Part shown: one piece after another, positions 1 to 7,159 of the stretch
How positions within the stretch are numbered: position 1 is the stretch's first letter
Layout of the letters: each line of letters starts with the position of its first letter
NCBI GenBank assembly: GCA_963770545.1
Contig: CAVYQF010000043.1
Location: 1 to 64,000 of the forward strand
Source of the DNA: RYN-230 sp963770545
GTDB lineage: Bacteria; Actinomycetota; Actinomycetes; Streptosporangiales; Streptosporangiaceae
Length of the DNA: 64,000 bases
Direction: 5' to 3'
Notes under the pieces: generated by a model
What the model was told of the DNA's origin: nothing
Databases searched by the model: none
What the model saw: only the letters and a program-made list of their open reading frames with translations
Made by a program: the position numbers and the translations under genes

Positions 1-488
1 GCGTCCACCTTGGCCTGGATTTCCTCCCGGGTCAGCCCGGACGGGCCATCCTCGGCGAGGACGTCGGCGAACTGGCGGTCCTGCCGCCAGGCCCGCTTCG
101 CGGCCGCGCTGACGATCCGGTGCGCTTGCGCGGGGCTCTGTCCCCGCGCTTCGAGCAGCACGGCCACCCGCCGCGCGGCGGCCAGCCCCAGCTCGGTGTT
201 CTGGTGCAACGTGATCCGGATGTCGTCCACGTCGTGAGCGAACGTGCGCACCACCGAGGCCAGGTAGTCCTTGTCCTCCTCGGGATAGTGGAAGAACCAC
301 GACAGGCCGTACGGGTCCGCATACGGCGGCTGGCCGTCCGGGGTGATCACGGTGACGTCAAAGCCGGCGGCGGCGAACCGCTGGTAAGGCTTGAGGGCTT
401 CCTCGGCGAAGTAGCCAGTCGGGTGCGCGGTCCCGTCCGCGAGCGTCATCTCACGGGCACTGGTCATCAGATAGGCGATCCGGGTCAT
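1..488 (-). CDS. DJ-1/PfpI-like protein, N-terminal part (runs off window)
   Basis: The first 162 residues of a protein whose stop lies left of the window. The N-terminus (MTRIAYLMTSAREMTLADGT, then GYFAEEALKPY and VTVITPDG) matches the opening of type 1 glutamine amidotransferase-like (DJ-1/PfpI, Hsp31-like) proteins, a family of chaperones, deglycases and amidases. Residues about 63-160, starting DPYGLSWFFHYPEED, form a mostly helical insertion. The nucleophile-cysteine elbow would lie beyond the edge, so activity cannot be judged. The start faces the divergent AraC-type regulator at 732 across 243 bp. That arrangement suggests, but does not prove, that the regulator controls this gene. Confidence 0.75.
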   Translation of the reverse strand, partial: MTRIAYLMTSAREMTLADGTAHPTGYFAEEALKPYQRFAAAGFDVTVITPDGQPPYADPYGLSWFFHYPEEDKDYLASVVRTFAHDVDDIRITLHQNTELGLAAARRVAVLLEARGQSPAQAHRIVSAAAKRAWRQDRQFADVLAEDGPSGLTREEIQAKVD

Positions 489-731
489 CAGCCACCTCCA
501 CGGCGAGGGCTGCCTCGGCACGTTGCGCGTGCTGGTGACTTTGCCATCGCGCCGGCGATCCAGCTACGCCCTGCCATGACGGTTTCCTGCTGAGATGTTG
601 CCCATTCCGGTGGTGATGCCAGAATCCGGCTGATCTCTATCGTGATCTAGCGGAACTGGCGGTGACCAGGCATGGATTCCGCGGGCCCCGGTGCCGCATG
701 CTGGGCAGCAGCGAGGCGAGGAGGCAGCGCG

Positions 732-1709
732 ATGAGTCCAAGGCAGGCCGAACGGCCGGTGACCTCGGGGGAGCTGATCGCGGAACTAGCGGCCCGCGCG
801 CCCCGGACCGGCGCGAACACCGGGGCGTGGCCGGGGCTGACCGTCTACCGTTTCACCGCGCCCGCCGGGCCCAGCTGGGAGGAGATCCAGTCGCTGTCCC
901 TGTGCGTCGTGGCCCAGGGCCGCAAGGCGGTCACCGTCAACGGTGAGACCTATCTGTACGACCCGTTCCACTACCTGGTGCTAAGCAGCCACCTGCATTT
1001 CCAGGCCGAGATCCTGGAGGCGTCGCCGAGCCTACCGTTCCTGTCCTTCGTCCTGCAGATCGAGCCGGCCCTGGTCCGCCGGGTGTCCAGCGACATGCTG
1101 GAACGGCGCACCACGGCGTTCCGCTCACGCCCGGATGAGGCGCAGCCCCCGGAAAACCAGGCGCTGGTGTCCGCACTCGACCAGGAGTTGCTGGGCGCGG
1201 TGCTCAGGTTCCTGCGCGCGGTGGGCCGGGACACCGACCGGCGGGTGCTGGCTCCCCTGTACCTGCAGGAGATGGTCTACCGGGTGCTGCAGCGCGAGCA
1301 GTTTGCCCGGCTGCTGTCGATCGCCGCAGCCCAGGCTGCGACCAACCCCGTATCCGCGGTGCTGGACTACGTGCGGACGCACCTGTCCGAGCCGCTGACC
1401 GTGGCGGACATGGCCGAGCAGGTCAGCCTCAGCCCGTCGGCGTTCGCCCACCTGTTCCGGGACGTCACCGGCCGGTCGCCGTACCAGTTCCTGAAAGAGA
1501 TGCGCCTGGACCAGGCCCGCGAACTGCTGGTGGACGGGAACCTGGCCGTGGCCCGGGTCTCCAAGGAAGTGGGCTACGCCAGCGTCTCGCACTTCATCAG
1601 CGAGTTCCGCGGCCGGTTCGGCGTCACTCCCCGGGCCTACTGCGACATCAACGCCATGCACGCCGAACTGGGCAGCCAGCGCCTCCCGCAGGATGGCACC
1701 CGGGCCTGA
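732..1709 (+). CDS. AraC-family transcriptional regulator
   Basis: A 325-residue activator-type regulator. The N-terminal half (about residues 10-185, with WEEIQSLSLCVVAQGRKAV and YDPFHYLVLSS) resembles the AraC N-terminal cupin-like effector domain. The C-terminal 100 residues hold the double helix-turn-helix (PLTVADMAEQVSLSPSAF, then VSKEVGYASVSHFISEFRGR and FGVTPRAY). The ATG at 732 is preferred over the in-frame upstream start at 672 because GAGGAGG lies just upstream. It is divergent from the DJ-1/PfpI-like gene, a common AraC pairing. Downstream is a strong hairpin terminator. The effector is unknown. Confidence 0.9.
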   Translation: MSPRQAERPVTSGELIAELAARAPRTGANTGAWPGLTVYRFTAPAGPSWEEIQSLSLCVVAQGRKAVTVNGETYLYDPFHYLVLSSHLHFQAEILEASPSLPFLSFVLQIEPALVRRVSSDMLERRTTAFRSRPDEAQPPENQALVSALDQELLGAVLRFLRAVGRDTDRRVLAPLYLQEMVYRVLQREQFARLLSIAAAQAATNPVSAVLDYVRTHLSEPLTVADMAEQVSLSPSAFAHLFRDVTGRSPYQFLKEMRLDQARELLVDGNLAVARVSKEVGYASVSHFISEFRGRFGVTPRAYCDINAMHAELGSQRLPQDGTRA

Positions 1710-1826
1710 CCCTCCCCACCCGCATCTCCCATCACCTTCCACGTATCAAAAGCGCCAGCGCCAGCGCCGCATGAGACTGCGCTCCAGAATGCGCGTTCGG
1801 AGCAGCGTGCTGTGGACAGGTACGCG

Positions 1827-1862
1827 AAAGAGGAGCCTGCGCTAGTGCGCAGGCTCCTCTTT
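1827..1862. terminator. Bidirectional intrinsic terminator, 16-bp stem
   Basis: A perfect 16-bp inverted repeat (1827-1842 and 1847-1862) with a 4-nt TAGT loop. It is flanked by AAAG on the left and CTTT on the right, so it can work on both strands. It lies between the converging ends of the AraC gene (stop 1709) and the DUF397 gene (stop 1907). Confidence 0.85.
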
Positions 1863-1906
1863 CCAGGCCGCTTCTGGGTGCGTTTACGTTCCAGCGAGTG
1901 CCTCGC

Positions 1907-2122
1907 TCACGGAGCGGGAAAGGGACCGTGACGGACTTCGTCAAGGAATTGCTGCCATGATTCGCGGCCGAAGCGAAGAATGGCACCGGCCTTGTCCTTG
2001 CTGTCACGAACGGCGACACCGCCTGCCGGGAAGCAGGCCACTTCGACGCAGTCCCCATTCGTGGTGCTGGCGCTGGACTTCCTCCACGTCAGACCGGGCA
2101 AACTTGCTGTTCCCCCTCCCAC
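1907..2122 (-). CDS. DUF397 domain protein
   Basis: A small protein of about 71 residues with the classic DUF397 pattern: LTWRKSSAST near the start, NGDCVEVA, VAVRDSKD, and W..FLDEVR at the end. The family is specific to actinobacteria, and members usually sit beside XRE-type DNA-binding proteins and modulate them. No partner XRE gene lies beside this copy. The start is uncertain: GTG at 2122 gives a typical family length, while ATG at 2200 adds 26 residues that do not look like the family. Confidence 0.8.
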   Translation of the reverse strand: MGGGTASLPGLTWRKSSASTTNGDCVEVACFPAGGVAVRDSKDKAGAILRFGRESWQQFLDEVRHGPFPAP

Positions 2123-2281
2123 CCCTACCGAGGGTGAGAATCCGGCCAAAGGTTTGGGATCAGGATTTTCGCGGCAGCCTGCCGGGTCATGTAGTCGCAT
2201 ATCTTACCTTCTCGTCTGGGGCATACTCGATTTGAAGTTGATTCACGAAAACCGTCAGGCCCAAACCTGCTGAGAAGTCCG

Positions 2282-2287
2282 TATAAT
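2282..2287 (+). promoter_or_regulatory. -10 box (TATAAT) of the MerR remnant
   Basis: A consensus TATAAT 8 nt before a GTG at 2296. That spacing suits a leaderless transcript starting at the GTG. No convincing -35 box was seen. Confidence 0.45.
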
Positions 2288-2295
2288 CAGCTCGC

Positions 2296-2809
2296 GTGAT
2301 TGCTCCGGGGGCCAGCTGGCCGCGTACCCGGGGGTGACGGTGCGCGCCATCTGGCCTTACCATCAGCGTGGGCTGCTCGCCGAGCCCGCCCAGGATGCCT
2401 CTGGCTACCGGCGCTACGACGGGCGGGCCGCGGTCGAGCTGATCCGGATCAAGACCCTGGCGGAGGCGGGCGTCCCCTGGCCCGCATCGGGGAACTCCTC
2501 GACGCCGAGCCCGGCGAGTCCGGGGAGGTCATCACGCAGATCGACGAGGCGCTGAAGAAGCAGGTCCGCGAGCTTATCCAGCACCAGCGCAAGATCCCTG
2601 AGCTCGCCGGAGGTGAGCGGCTGTTCCTGCCCCCGGAGATCGTGGAGATGCTCGACGACCTGCGCCGGATGGGCGTCACCGGGCGGACGGTGCAGCTCGA
2701 GCGGGACGTGACCTCCAGCGTCACCAGCTCCTCACCGTCCTGGCCGCGGCTGAACGAGCTCGCCCAGGAGCGCCTCGAAGAGCTGGGCGACTACGCGGGT
2801 GCCTCATGA
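2296..2809 (+). pseudogene. MerR-family regulator, frameshifted
   Basis: A MerR/TipA-like regulator split over reading frames. The DNA-binding part reads QLAAYPGVTVRAI, YHQRGLLAEP and ASGYRRYDGRAAVELIRIK, then the frame runs into nonsense and stops at 2555. The dimerisation and effector part (RIGELLDAEPGESGEVITQI, VRELIQHQRKIPEL) continues in another frame to 2809. One missing C near 2474, in a run of C, would rejoin them. A second missing G near 2306-2311 would link the GTG at 2296 to the HTH. The 3' end overlaps the GNAT start by ATGA. It is either a real pseudogene or two homopolymer errors. Confidence 0.75.
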
Positions 2810-3348
2810 CCGGGGGAATCGAGATCCGCGGCCCCCGGCTACTGCTCCGGGCCCTGCAGGCCAGCGAGATCGACGAGGAATGGCAGGCCATGGTCGACGC
2901 CGACCCTATGGTGATCGCCACGCTGCCCGATGAGCAGGCCTTCCGGGCCCGGCTGCGGCAATCGGGCCGGCTGGTCGATGGCCAGCTCGACCTGGCCGTC
3001 GACCTGGATGGGGCGCTGATCGGGCGGATCCAGACGTTCGTGCCCCCGGGCCGCCCGCTGCCCCCCGGCACTTTCGAGGTGGGGATCGGCCTTCGCGAGC
3101 ACTCTCAGGGCCAGGGCCATGGCCGCGAAGCCCTGGCCCTGCTGACCGACTGGCTGTTCGACCACGCCGCCGCCGAGGTCGTCGAGAGCGCCACCGACCC
3201 GGCGAACGCCGCGATGCGGGCGGTCTTCCGCCGGGTCGGCTGGGCCCGGGCCGGATCGCAGACCGAGTTCGGCCGTGAGTGGGCCGTCTACCGGATCACC
3301 CGGAAGGACTGGCTGACGTCGCGAAGTACGGGCCGGACTCCTTGCTGA
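2806..3348 (+). CDS. GNAT-family N-acetyltransferase
   Basis: A 180-residue RimJ/RimL-like acetyltransferase. The opening IEIRGPRLLLRAL is the usual first strand. The acetyl-CoA loop appears as EHSQGQGHGREALALLTDWL (about residues 97-116), followed by ESATDPANAAMRAVFRRVGW, typical of strands 5-6. The substrate is unknown. Its ATG overlaps the end of the MerR remnant by 4 bp, so the two were probably cotranscribed. The protein itself appears intact. Confidence 0.85.
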   Translation: MTGGIEIRGPRLLLRALQASEIDEEWQAMVDADPMVIATLPDEQAFRARLRQSGRLVDGQLDLAVDLDGALIGRIQTFVPPGRPLPPGTFEVGIGLREHSQGQGHGREALALLTDWLFDHAAAEVVESATDPANAAMRAVFRRVGWARAGSQTEFGREWAVYRITRKDWLTSRSTGRTPC

Positions 3349-3480
3349 ACAGCAGGATGACCGCGCCGAGCCCGACGAGCCAGACAATGACGCCGACAAG
3401 CACCGATTGATTTGTCTTGCCGGCGCCCGCATCTGCTCGCCGTCACATTCTTCCCTTTTGAGGGCGCCCTTCACGGCCCG

Positions 3481-4119
3481 CTATCGGGTGAACCGGGCAC
3501 TGGGCTCACCGCGCAGATGCCCGGGCGGGAGCGTGCGGCCGCACAGGACGAGCGCCAGGTCCTGGGCCGGGCCGGACATTGGCACCCCAGACCCGAGCGA
3601 CCAGTCCAGGTCCTCGGCGTGCAGCGCGACCCCGGCCAGATCGGTCCCGAAGAACTTCTGTGAGCTGGGCCCCGTGACCGCGGTCAGGACCGTCCGCAGG
3701 CGGTCCTCGGGAACCCGGCGGCCGAGGCCGAGCGCGACCGTGATGTCCAGGCCGTGGATCACGTCGTGGGTGAGCGCGCCCTCGAACCCGCCGCCGGGCG
3801 GCTTCCAGGAGTTTTGCTCGTTGTCCCGCAGGGCCGCGGCGAGTTCTTCCGGCGGGGCGGTCCCGTCCCGCCGGGCGCAGCGGTCGGCCATCTGGTTGAA
3901 GTTCCCGCGCGACCTGGCCATCTCGAACACGAACCGCGGGAGACGGTAGCGAAACGGCATGGTGATGTGGGCCACGACCTCGCGTACCCGCCATCCCTGG
4001 CACAGCGTCGGGGCGTCCCACGCCTCCGGGGGCAAGCTGGCCAGGATCGTGGCCAGGTCACGGCGCTCCGCCGCGATCGCCCCGGCGATGCCCGCGTTCT
4101 TCGTCTCCGCGGTGGTCAT
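3481..4119 (-). CDS. MDMPI/DinB-type maleylpyruvate isomerase family protein
   Basis: A 212-residue protein of the mycothiol-dependent maleylpyruvate isomerase N-terminal (DinB-like four-helix) family. It shows LPPEAWDAPTLCQGWRVREV followed by VAHI, the typical metal-ligand histidine helix, and later a THDVIHGLDITVALG helix with two more histidines. Members are thiol- or metal-dependent transferases of mostly unknown substrate. It is third in an ArsR-SRPBCC-MDMPI operon, overlapping the SRPBCC stop by 4 bp (ATGA). The operon layout suggests a small detoxification or stress unit. Confidence 0.85.
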   Translation of the reverse strand: MTTAETKNAGIAGAIAAERRDLATILASLPPEAWDAPTLCQGWRVREVVAHITMPFRYRLPRFVFEMARSRGNFNQMADRCARRDGTAPPEELAAALRDNEQNSWKPPGGGFEGALTHDVIHGLDITVALGLGRRVPEDRLRTVLTAVTGPSSQKFFGTDLAGVALHAEDLDWSLGSGVPMSGPAQDLALVLCGRTLPPGHLRGEPSARFTR

Positions 4120-4589
4120 GGTGTGCTCCTCGTCTTCGGGCCTGCACTGCGGGCCGCGAGGTATCCGGCGAAGCGGTCCAGGGAGGTACGGAAGCCAGCC
4201 TGGGCCTCGGGGGACCGGGCAAACTCAGGCACGTTGACCTGGCGGATCTCGACCCCGGTGCGGATGCCGCCGAGGTCGGTGAAGGTCACGGTCACCGTCA
4301 TCCCGGAGTGGGCCTCGGTCCACACCAGCCTTTCCGGCGGGGTGACCTCGTCGTAGACCGCCTGGGTGGGGTAACGGCTGCCGTCGGCGTCGTTGATCAT
4401 GACGGTCTCGAACACCCCGCCCGGGCGCGGGTCAACGGTGATGTGCTCGACTGGGGCGCTGGTCCCGGCCGGGCCCCAGAAATGGGTGAGGTGCTCCGGC
4501 TGGGTCATGCACTGGAACACGAGCTCACGGGGGGCCTCGAAGACCCGGGTGAAGACGAGTTCGGCCGGGCCTGCTGCTGAGTTGCTCAC
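4116..4589 (-). CDS. SRPBCC / AHSA1-like domain protein
   Basis: A 157-residue START-like fold protein of the activator-of-Hsp90-ATPase-1-like family. Its hallmarks are FTRVFEAPRELVFQCMTQPE, HFWGP, ITVDPRPGGVF and VTFTDLGG near the end. These proteins bind hydrophobic ligands, and many are encoded next to an ArsR regulator, as here. It overlaps the preceding ArsR gene and the following MDMPI gene by 4 bp each, indicating translational coupling. The ligand is unknown. Confidence 0.9.
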   Translation of the reverse strand: MSNSAAGPAELVFTRVFEAPRELVFQCMTQPEHLTHFWGPAGTSAPVEHITVDPRPGGVFETVMINDADGSRYPTQAVYDEVTPPERLVWTEAHSGMTVTVTFTDLGGIRTGVEIRQVNVPEFARSPEAQAGFRTSLDRFAGYLAARSAGPKTRSTP

Positions 4590-5017
4590 TGGCCGCTCCT
4601 TTCGCTTGACGGTGCCCGCCCTGGCGGCGGTGCTGGCTCCTCTGGCGGGATCGACCTGGGATCGCCAGCCGTTCCTCGCTGGAGATCGCGCAGGTGGGCG
4701 TCGAGCTTGTCGAAGCGCTCCGCCCAGATCCGGCGGTTGTCCTCGATCCAGGCGGCGGCCGGCTCGAGCGCCCCGGCCTCTAGGTGGCAGGGCCGGAACT
4801 GGGCGTGCCGGGTCCGCGAGATGATCCCGCAGCGCTCGAGCACCTTCAGGTGCTTGGAGATGCCGGGCAGGGTCAGGTCGAAGGGAGCGGCCAGCTCGTT
4901 CACCGTGGCGTCTCCCCGCGCCAGCCGGGCCACGATGGCCCGCCGGGTCGGATCCGCCAGGGCCGTGAAGGTGGCGTCGAGCTGATCCTGCGCCACTGCC
5001 AGGCCGGCACTAGGCAT
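4586..5017 (-). CDS. ArsR-family winged-helix repressor
   Basis: A 143-residue regulator. The winged helix spans about residues 12-95: FTALADPTRRAIVARLARGD, then NELAAPFDLTLPGISKHLKV and LERCGIISRTRHAQFRPCHL. No metal-binding Cys cluster of the ArsR/SmtB type is visible. The protein belongs to the subgroup that controls SRPBCC genes. It is first in the operon, and the AT-rich palindromic region at 5048-5089 upstream is its likely operator. The C-terminal 35 residues are proline-rich and low in complexity. Confidence 0.9.
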   Translation of the reverse strand: MPSAGLAVAQDQLDATFTALADPTRRAIVARLARGDATVNELAAPFDLTLPGISKHLKVLERCGIISRTRHAQFRPCHLEAGALEPAAAWIEDNRRIWAERFDKLDAHLRDLQRGTAGDPRSIPPEEPAPPPGRAPSSERSGQ

Positions 5018-5047
5018 CTGACCTCCCCGTAACAGCGATCCCTGCTC

Positions 5048-5089
5048 AGTATTTGACCATCTAGTTAATTAGCTGTCAAGTTAAATACT
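5048..5089 (-). promoter_or_regulatory. Promoter/operator of the ArsR-SRPBCC operon
   Basis: A 42-bp AT-rich island bounded by the inverted repeat AGTATTT (5048-5054) and AAATACT (5083-5089). On the minus strand it contains a consensus TTGACA (5079-5074) and the ArsR-like imperfect palindrome TTAACTAGATGGTCAA. It lies 31 bp before the ArsR start, which suits autorepression. The regulator-site match is inferred. Confidence 0.5.
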
Positions 5090-5174
5090 AAGGGCAGCTC
5101 TCAGCGATCTCGGGCCAGGCGCTCAGGCTGTTGACCACCTCCCCGCATGTCAGCTTTTACTGACGCCGCGCTGA

Positions 5175-5192
5175 CGTCAGCATATGCTGACG
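5175..5192. promoter_or_regulatory. 18-bp perfect palindrome over the HTH gene start
   Basis: CGTCAGCATATGCTGACG is a perfect 18-bp palindrome that contains the ATG at 5184. More CTGAC/GTCAG half-sites lie just upstream, around 5152-5180. This is an operator-like array, probably bound by the small HTH protein itself or by a Clp-type regulator. Confidence 0.5.
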
Positions 5193-5425
5193 TTGATGGA
5201 ATCTGCCCTGGAGACCACCGAGGGCGCCGCCAGCACCGACCCTGACGTGGGGCTTCGCACCGTGGCGGCCCAGCGGGTGCTCACCGAGCGGCTGGAGATC
5301 CTCCAAGTCGATAACGCCCCGGCGCTCGGGTGGTCCTGACGGCCATCGGGATCGACGTCGGCGCCGTGCGCAGCAAGATCGAGGCGTCCTTCAGGCCAGG
5401 AGCCCTCACCCGGGCCATCCACCGC
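5184..5425 (+). pseudogene. Deletion join of a small HTH regulator and a Clp N-domain protein
   Basis: 5184-5339 encodes MLTLMESALETTEG, then TVAAQRVLTERLEILQVDNA and LGWS before a stop. This is the N-terminus of the small actinobacterial HTH proteins whose recognition helix should follow GWSW. Directly afterwards, in another frame, VVLTAIGIDVGAVRSKIEAS matches the end of a Clp repeat (ClpC/ClpX-like N) domain. In related genomes a Clp N-domain gene commonly follows this HTH gene. The HTH helix and most of the Clp domain are missing, so the two ends appear joined by a deletion at about 5335. Confidence 0.65.
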
Positions 5426-5432
5426 GGCACCT

Positions 5433-5516
5433 CCCCCGGCGAGGCCCCGGCGAGGCCCCCGGCGAGGCCCCCGGCGAGGCCCCCGGCGAGGCCCCGGGCG
5501 AGGCCCCCCGGGCGAG
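5433..5516. repeat. Minisatellite, about 7 copies of an 11-12 bp CCCCCGGCGAGG unit
   Basis: A tandem array of roughly seven imperfect copies of CCCCCGGCGAGG right after the Clp-N fragment. In the fragment's frame it would encode repeated ARPP. No gene continues behind it. Confidence 0.85.
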
Positions 5517-5569
5517 ATGCCGAGGATGTCGTGCCACGTCAGCATGCCCTCACCCCCTCTTCGAGGGTC

Positions 5570-5971
5570 CTAGATCGCCACTGCGGCTGTCTGGGCGCTC
5601 TCTAGTTCGCCAACGCTGATTTCGACGCAGAACTCGTTGCCTTCAGGATCGGCGAGGATCACCCAGCCGAACTCGGGGCGCCGGTCGCTGACGATCGTGG
5701 CGCCGAGCCCGGTGAGCCGGGCGATTTCCTCATCCTGGGTCCGGTCGGCCGGCATGACGTCCAGGTGCACCCGGTTCTTGATCGTTTTCTCCTCGGGAAC
5801 CCTGACGAAGTACAGCCGCGGGTGGCCCTCACCCAGGTGCCCGACGGCGGAGTCCCCGGACCCCGGCTGGGGCTCCTCGGTCACCGGCCACCCCGTGACC
5901 TGTCCCCAGAACCCGGCCAGGGCGCGAGGATCGGCGCAATCGAACGTGATGTTAAGAATGACAGAACTCAC
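5570..5971 (-). CDS. VOC-family (glyoxalase/bleomycin-resistance-like) protein
   Basis: A 133-residue single VOC module pair. The opening VILNITFDCADPRALAGFWG, the middle NRVHLDVMPADR and the end ILADPEGNEFCVEI are diagnostic. The likely metal ligands are in HLDV and in EFCVE. The substrate is not predictable, since the family spans dioxygenases, resistance proteins and isomerases. It is a close relative of the VOC gene at 32054, sharing the WFARVPEGKTAKNRMHFD-type block. The start is a GTG with GGAG upstream. Confidence 0.85.
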   Translation of the reverse strand: MSSVILNITFDCADPRALAGFWGQVTGWPVTEEPQPGSGDSAVGHLGEGHPRLYFVRVPEEKTIKNRVHLDVMPADRTQDEEIARLTGLGATIVSDRRPEFGWVILADPEGNEFCVEISVGELESAQTAAVAI

Positions 5972-6067
5972 GGCATTCTCCGCTCCAGCGCGGGCAGGCA
6001 GATCGCCCCGGTGATGGGCAGGGGGGCACCTGCCAATGATCTCGCAGGCGCGCGCGCCAGGCGGCTG

Positions 6068-6073
6068 TACCGT
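6068..6073 (+). promoter_or_regulatory. -10 box TACCGT, leaderless promoter of the PPOX gene
   Basis: TACCGT lies exactly 6 nt before the ATG at 6080, the spacing seen at ten other starts in this window and typical of leaderless actinobacterial mRNAs. Confidence 0.5.
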
Positions 6074-6079
6074 GCCGTC

Positions 6080-6472
6080 ATGGCTATCTCATTCAGTGCG
6101 GAGACCCTCAGGCTGCTGGCGGGGCGCAACTACGCCGTTCTGGCCACCATCAACCCCGACGGCAGCCCGCACACCTCCACGATGTGGGTCGGCCTGGACG
6201 GCGACGACCTGCTGTTCTCCACCCTGGAAGGACGCGTCAAGCACCGCAACATGGTGCGCGACCCGCGCGTCAGCGTCACCGTGTGGGACTCCGCGGACCC
6301 GGAGATATCCGTGGATCTCCGTGGCCGGGTTTCGATCACGCCCGACCCCGGGCGGTCGCTGCACGTCCAGCTGGCCCGTAAGTACGACGCCGATCCGGGC
6401 CAGGATCCTCCTGGCAGGCACCGCGTCATCGTGCGGATGACCGTCGAGAAAGCGGCCGGGCACGCCGCGTAG
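6080..6472 (+). CDS. PPOX-class F420-dependent oxidoreductase
   Basis: A 130-residue split-barrel flavin/F420-binding protein. It shows LAGRNYAVLATINPDGSPHT (residues about 12-31), MWVGLDGDDLLFST, RVKHRNMVRDPRVSVTVWD and GRVSI. This pattern is that of the TIGR03618-type PPOX-like F420 enzymes that use reduced deazaflavin to reduce small molecules or biliverdin. The ATG at 6080 is chosen because the -10 box at 6068 places the transcript start on it. The next gene starts 3 bp after its stop, so they form an operon. Confidence 0.85.
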   Translation: MAISFSAETLRLLAGRNYAVLATINPDGSPHTSTMWVGLDGDDLLFSTLEGRVKHRNMVRDPRVSVTVWDSADPEISVDLRGRVSITPDPGRSLHVQLARKYDADPGQDPPGRHRVIVRMTVEKAAGHAA

Positions 6473-6475
6473 CCC

Positions 6476-6868
6476 GTGATCACCTACGAGTGGCGCGGGC
6501 CCTTCACCAGCAGCGAGGTCAGCGCGCTGCACGCGGCGGCCTTTGGTGACTGTGACGGGGCCCGGAACTGGCGGGATCAAGTGGAGCGCCACAGCCTGGG
6601 CTGGGTCTGCGCCCGAAATGGGGATGATCTCGGGGGGTTCGTCAACGTGGCCTGGGATGGCGGCGCCCACGCCTTCATCCTCGACACCATGGTCGCTCCC
6701 CGGATGCACCGGCAGGGCACCGGCACCAGGCTGGTCACCCTCGCCATCGCCGAGGCGCGCCGGGCGGGCTGCGCATGGCTGCACGTCGACTTTGAGGAGC
6801 ACTTGCGGCCCTTTTACCTCGGCAGTTGCGGATTCACCCGCTCCGCCGCTGGCCTTATCGCCCTCTGA
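6476..6868 (+). CDS. GNAT-family N-acetyltransferase
   Basis: A 130-residue acetyltransferase starting with GTG 3 bp after the PPOX gene. The fold is complete: FVNVAWDGGAHAFILDTMVA (strands 3-4), then RMHRQGTGTRLVTLAIAEAR (pyrophosphate loop R..GxGT) and FEEHLRPFYLGSCGF. The substrate is unknown. It is probably cotranscribed with the PPOX enzyme. Confidence 0.85.
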   Translation: MITYEWRGPFTSSEVSALHAAAFGDCDGARNWRDQVERHSLGWVCARNGDDLGGFVNVAWDGGAHAFILDTMVAPRMHRQGTGTRLVTLAIAEARRAGCAWLHVDFEEHLRPFYLGSCGFTRSAAGLIAL

Positions 6869-6943
6869 ACCGCCCGCCTGCCCCAGCCTCCAGGCCGGGT
6901 CCCGGGGATGGCTGCCAGACGGTGGTGCCAGTCAGTTCGCTGA

Positions 6944-6989
6944 TGATCAACTGATTGGTGACGCTGTAGCATCACCAATCGGTTGATCA
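6944..6989. promoter_or_regulatory. 46-bp near-perfect palindrome (operator or terminator)
   Basis: Two 18-bp arms (6944-6961 and 6972-6989) that match with one mismatch around a 10-nt centre. The centre itself holds GCT..AGC symmetry. It is AT-richer than its surroundings and has no T-tract, which points to a protein-binding site, although it could also terminate the GNAT transcript. It lies between the GNAT gene and the SDR gene, and no regulator gene is adjacent. Confidence 0.6.
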
Positions 6990-7146
6990 CGTTCGCCGGG
7001 TGCCCGACCGGGCGGCACACGGGTAACACCAGCCACGGACGTCACAGAAGTCTCGTGGGCGGAGATATTGCGGCGCATACCCGCCGGGTTGTACGGGCCA
7101 GCCGTTCGTCACCGGGGTAACGGTCGGCGGCCCCGCGCAGCCGGGG

Positions 7147-7152
7147 CAGAGT
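7147..7152 (+). promoter_or_regulatory. -10 box CAGAGT, leaderless promoter of the SDR gene
   Basis: CAGAGT ends 7 nt before the ATG at 7160 and overlaps the alternative GTG at 7151. This argues for the ATG as the start. Confidence 0.4.
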
Positions 7153-7159
7153 GGACACC

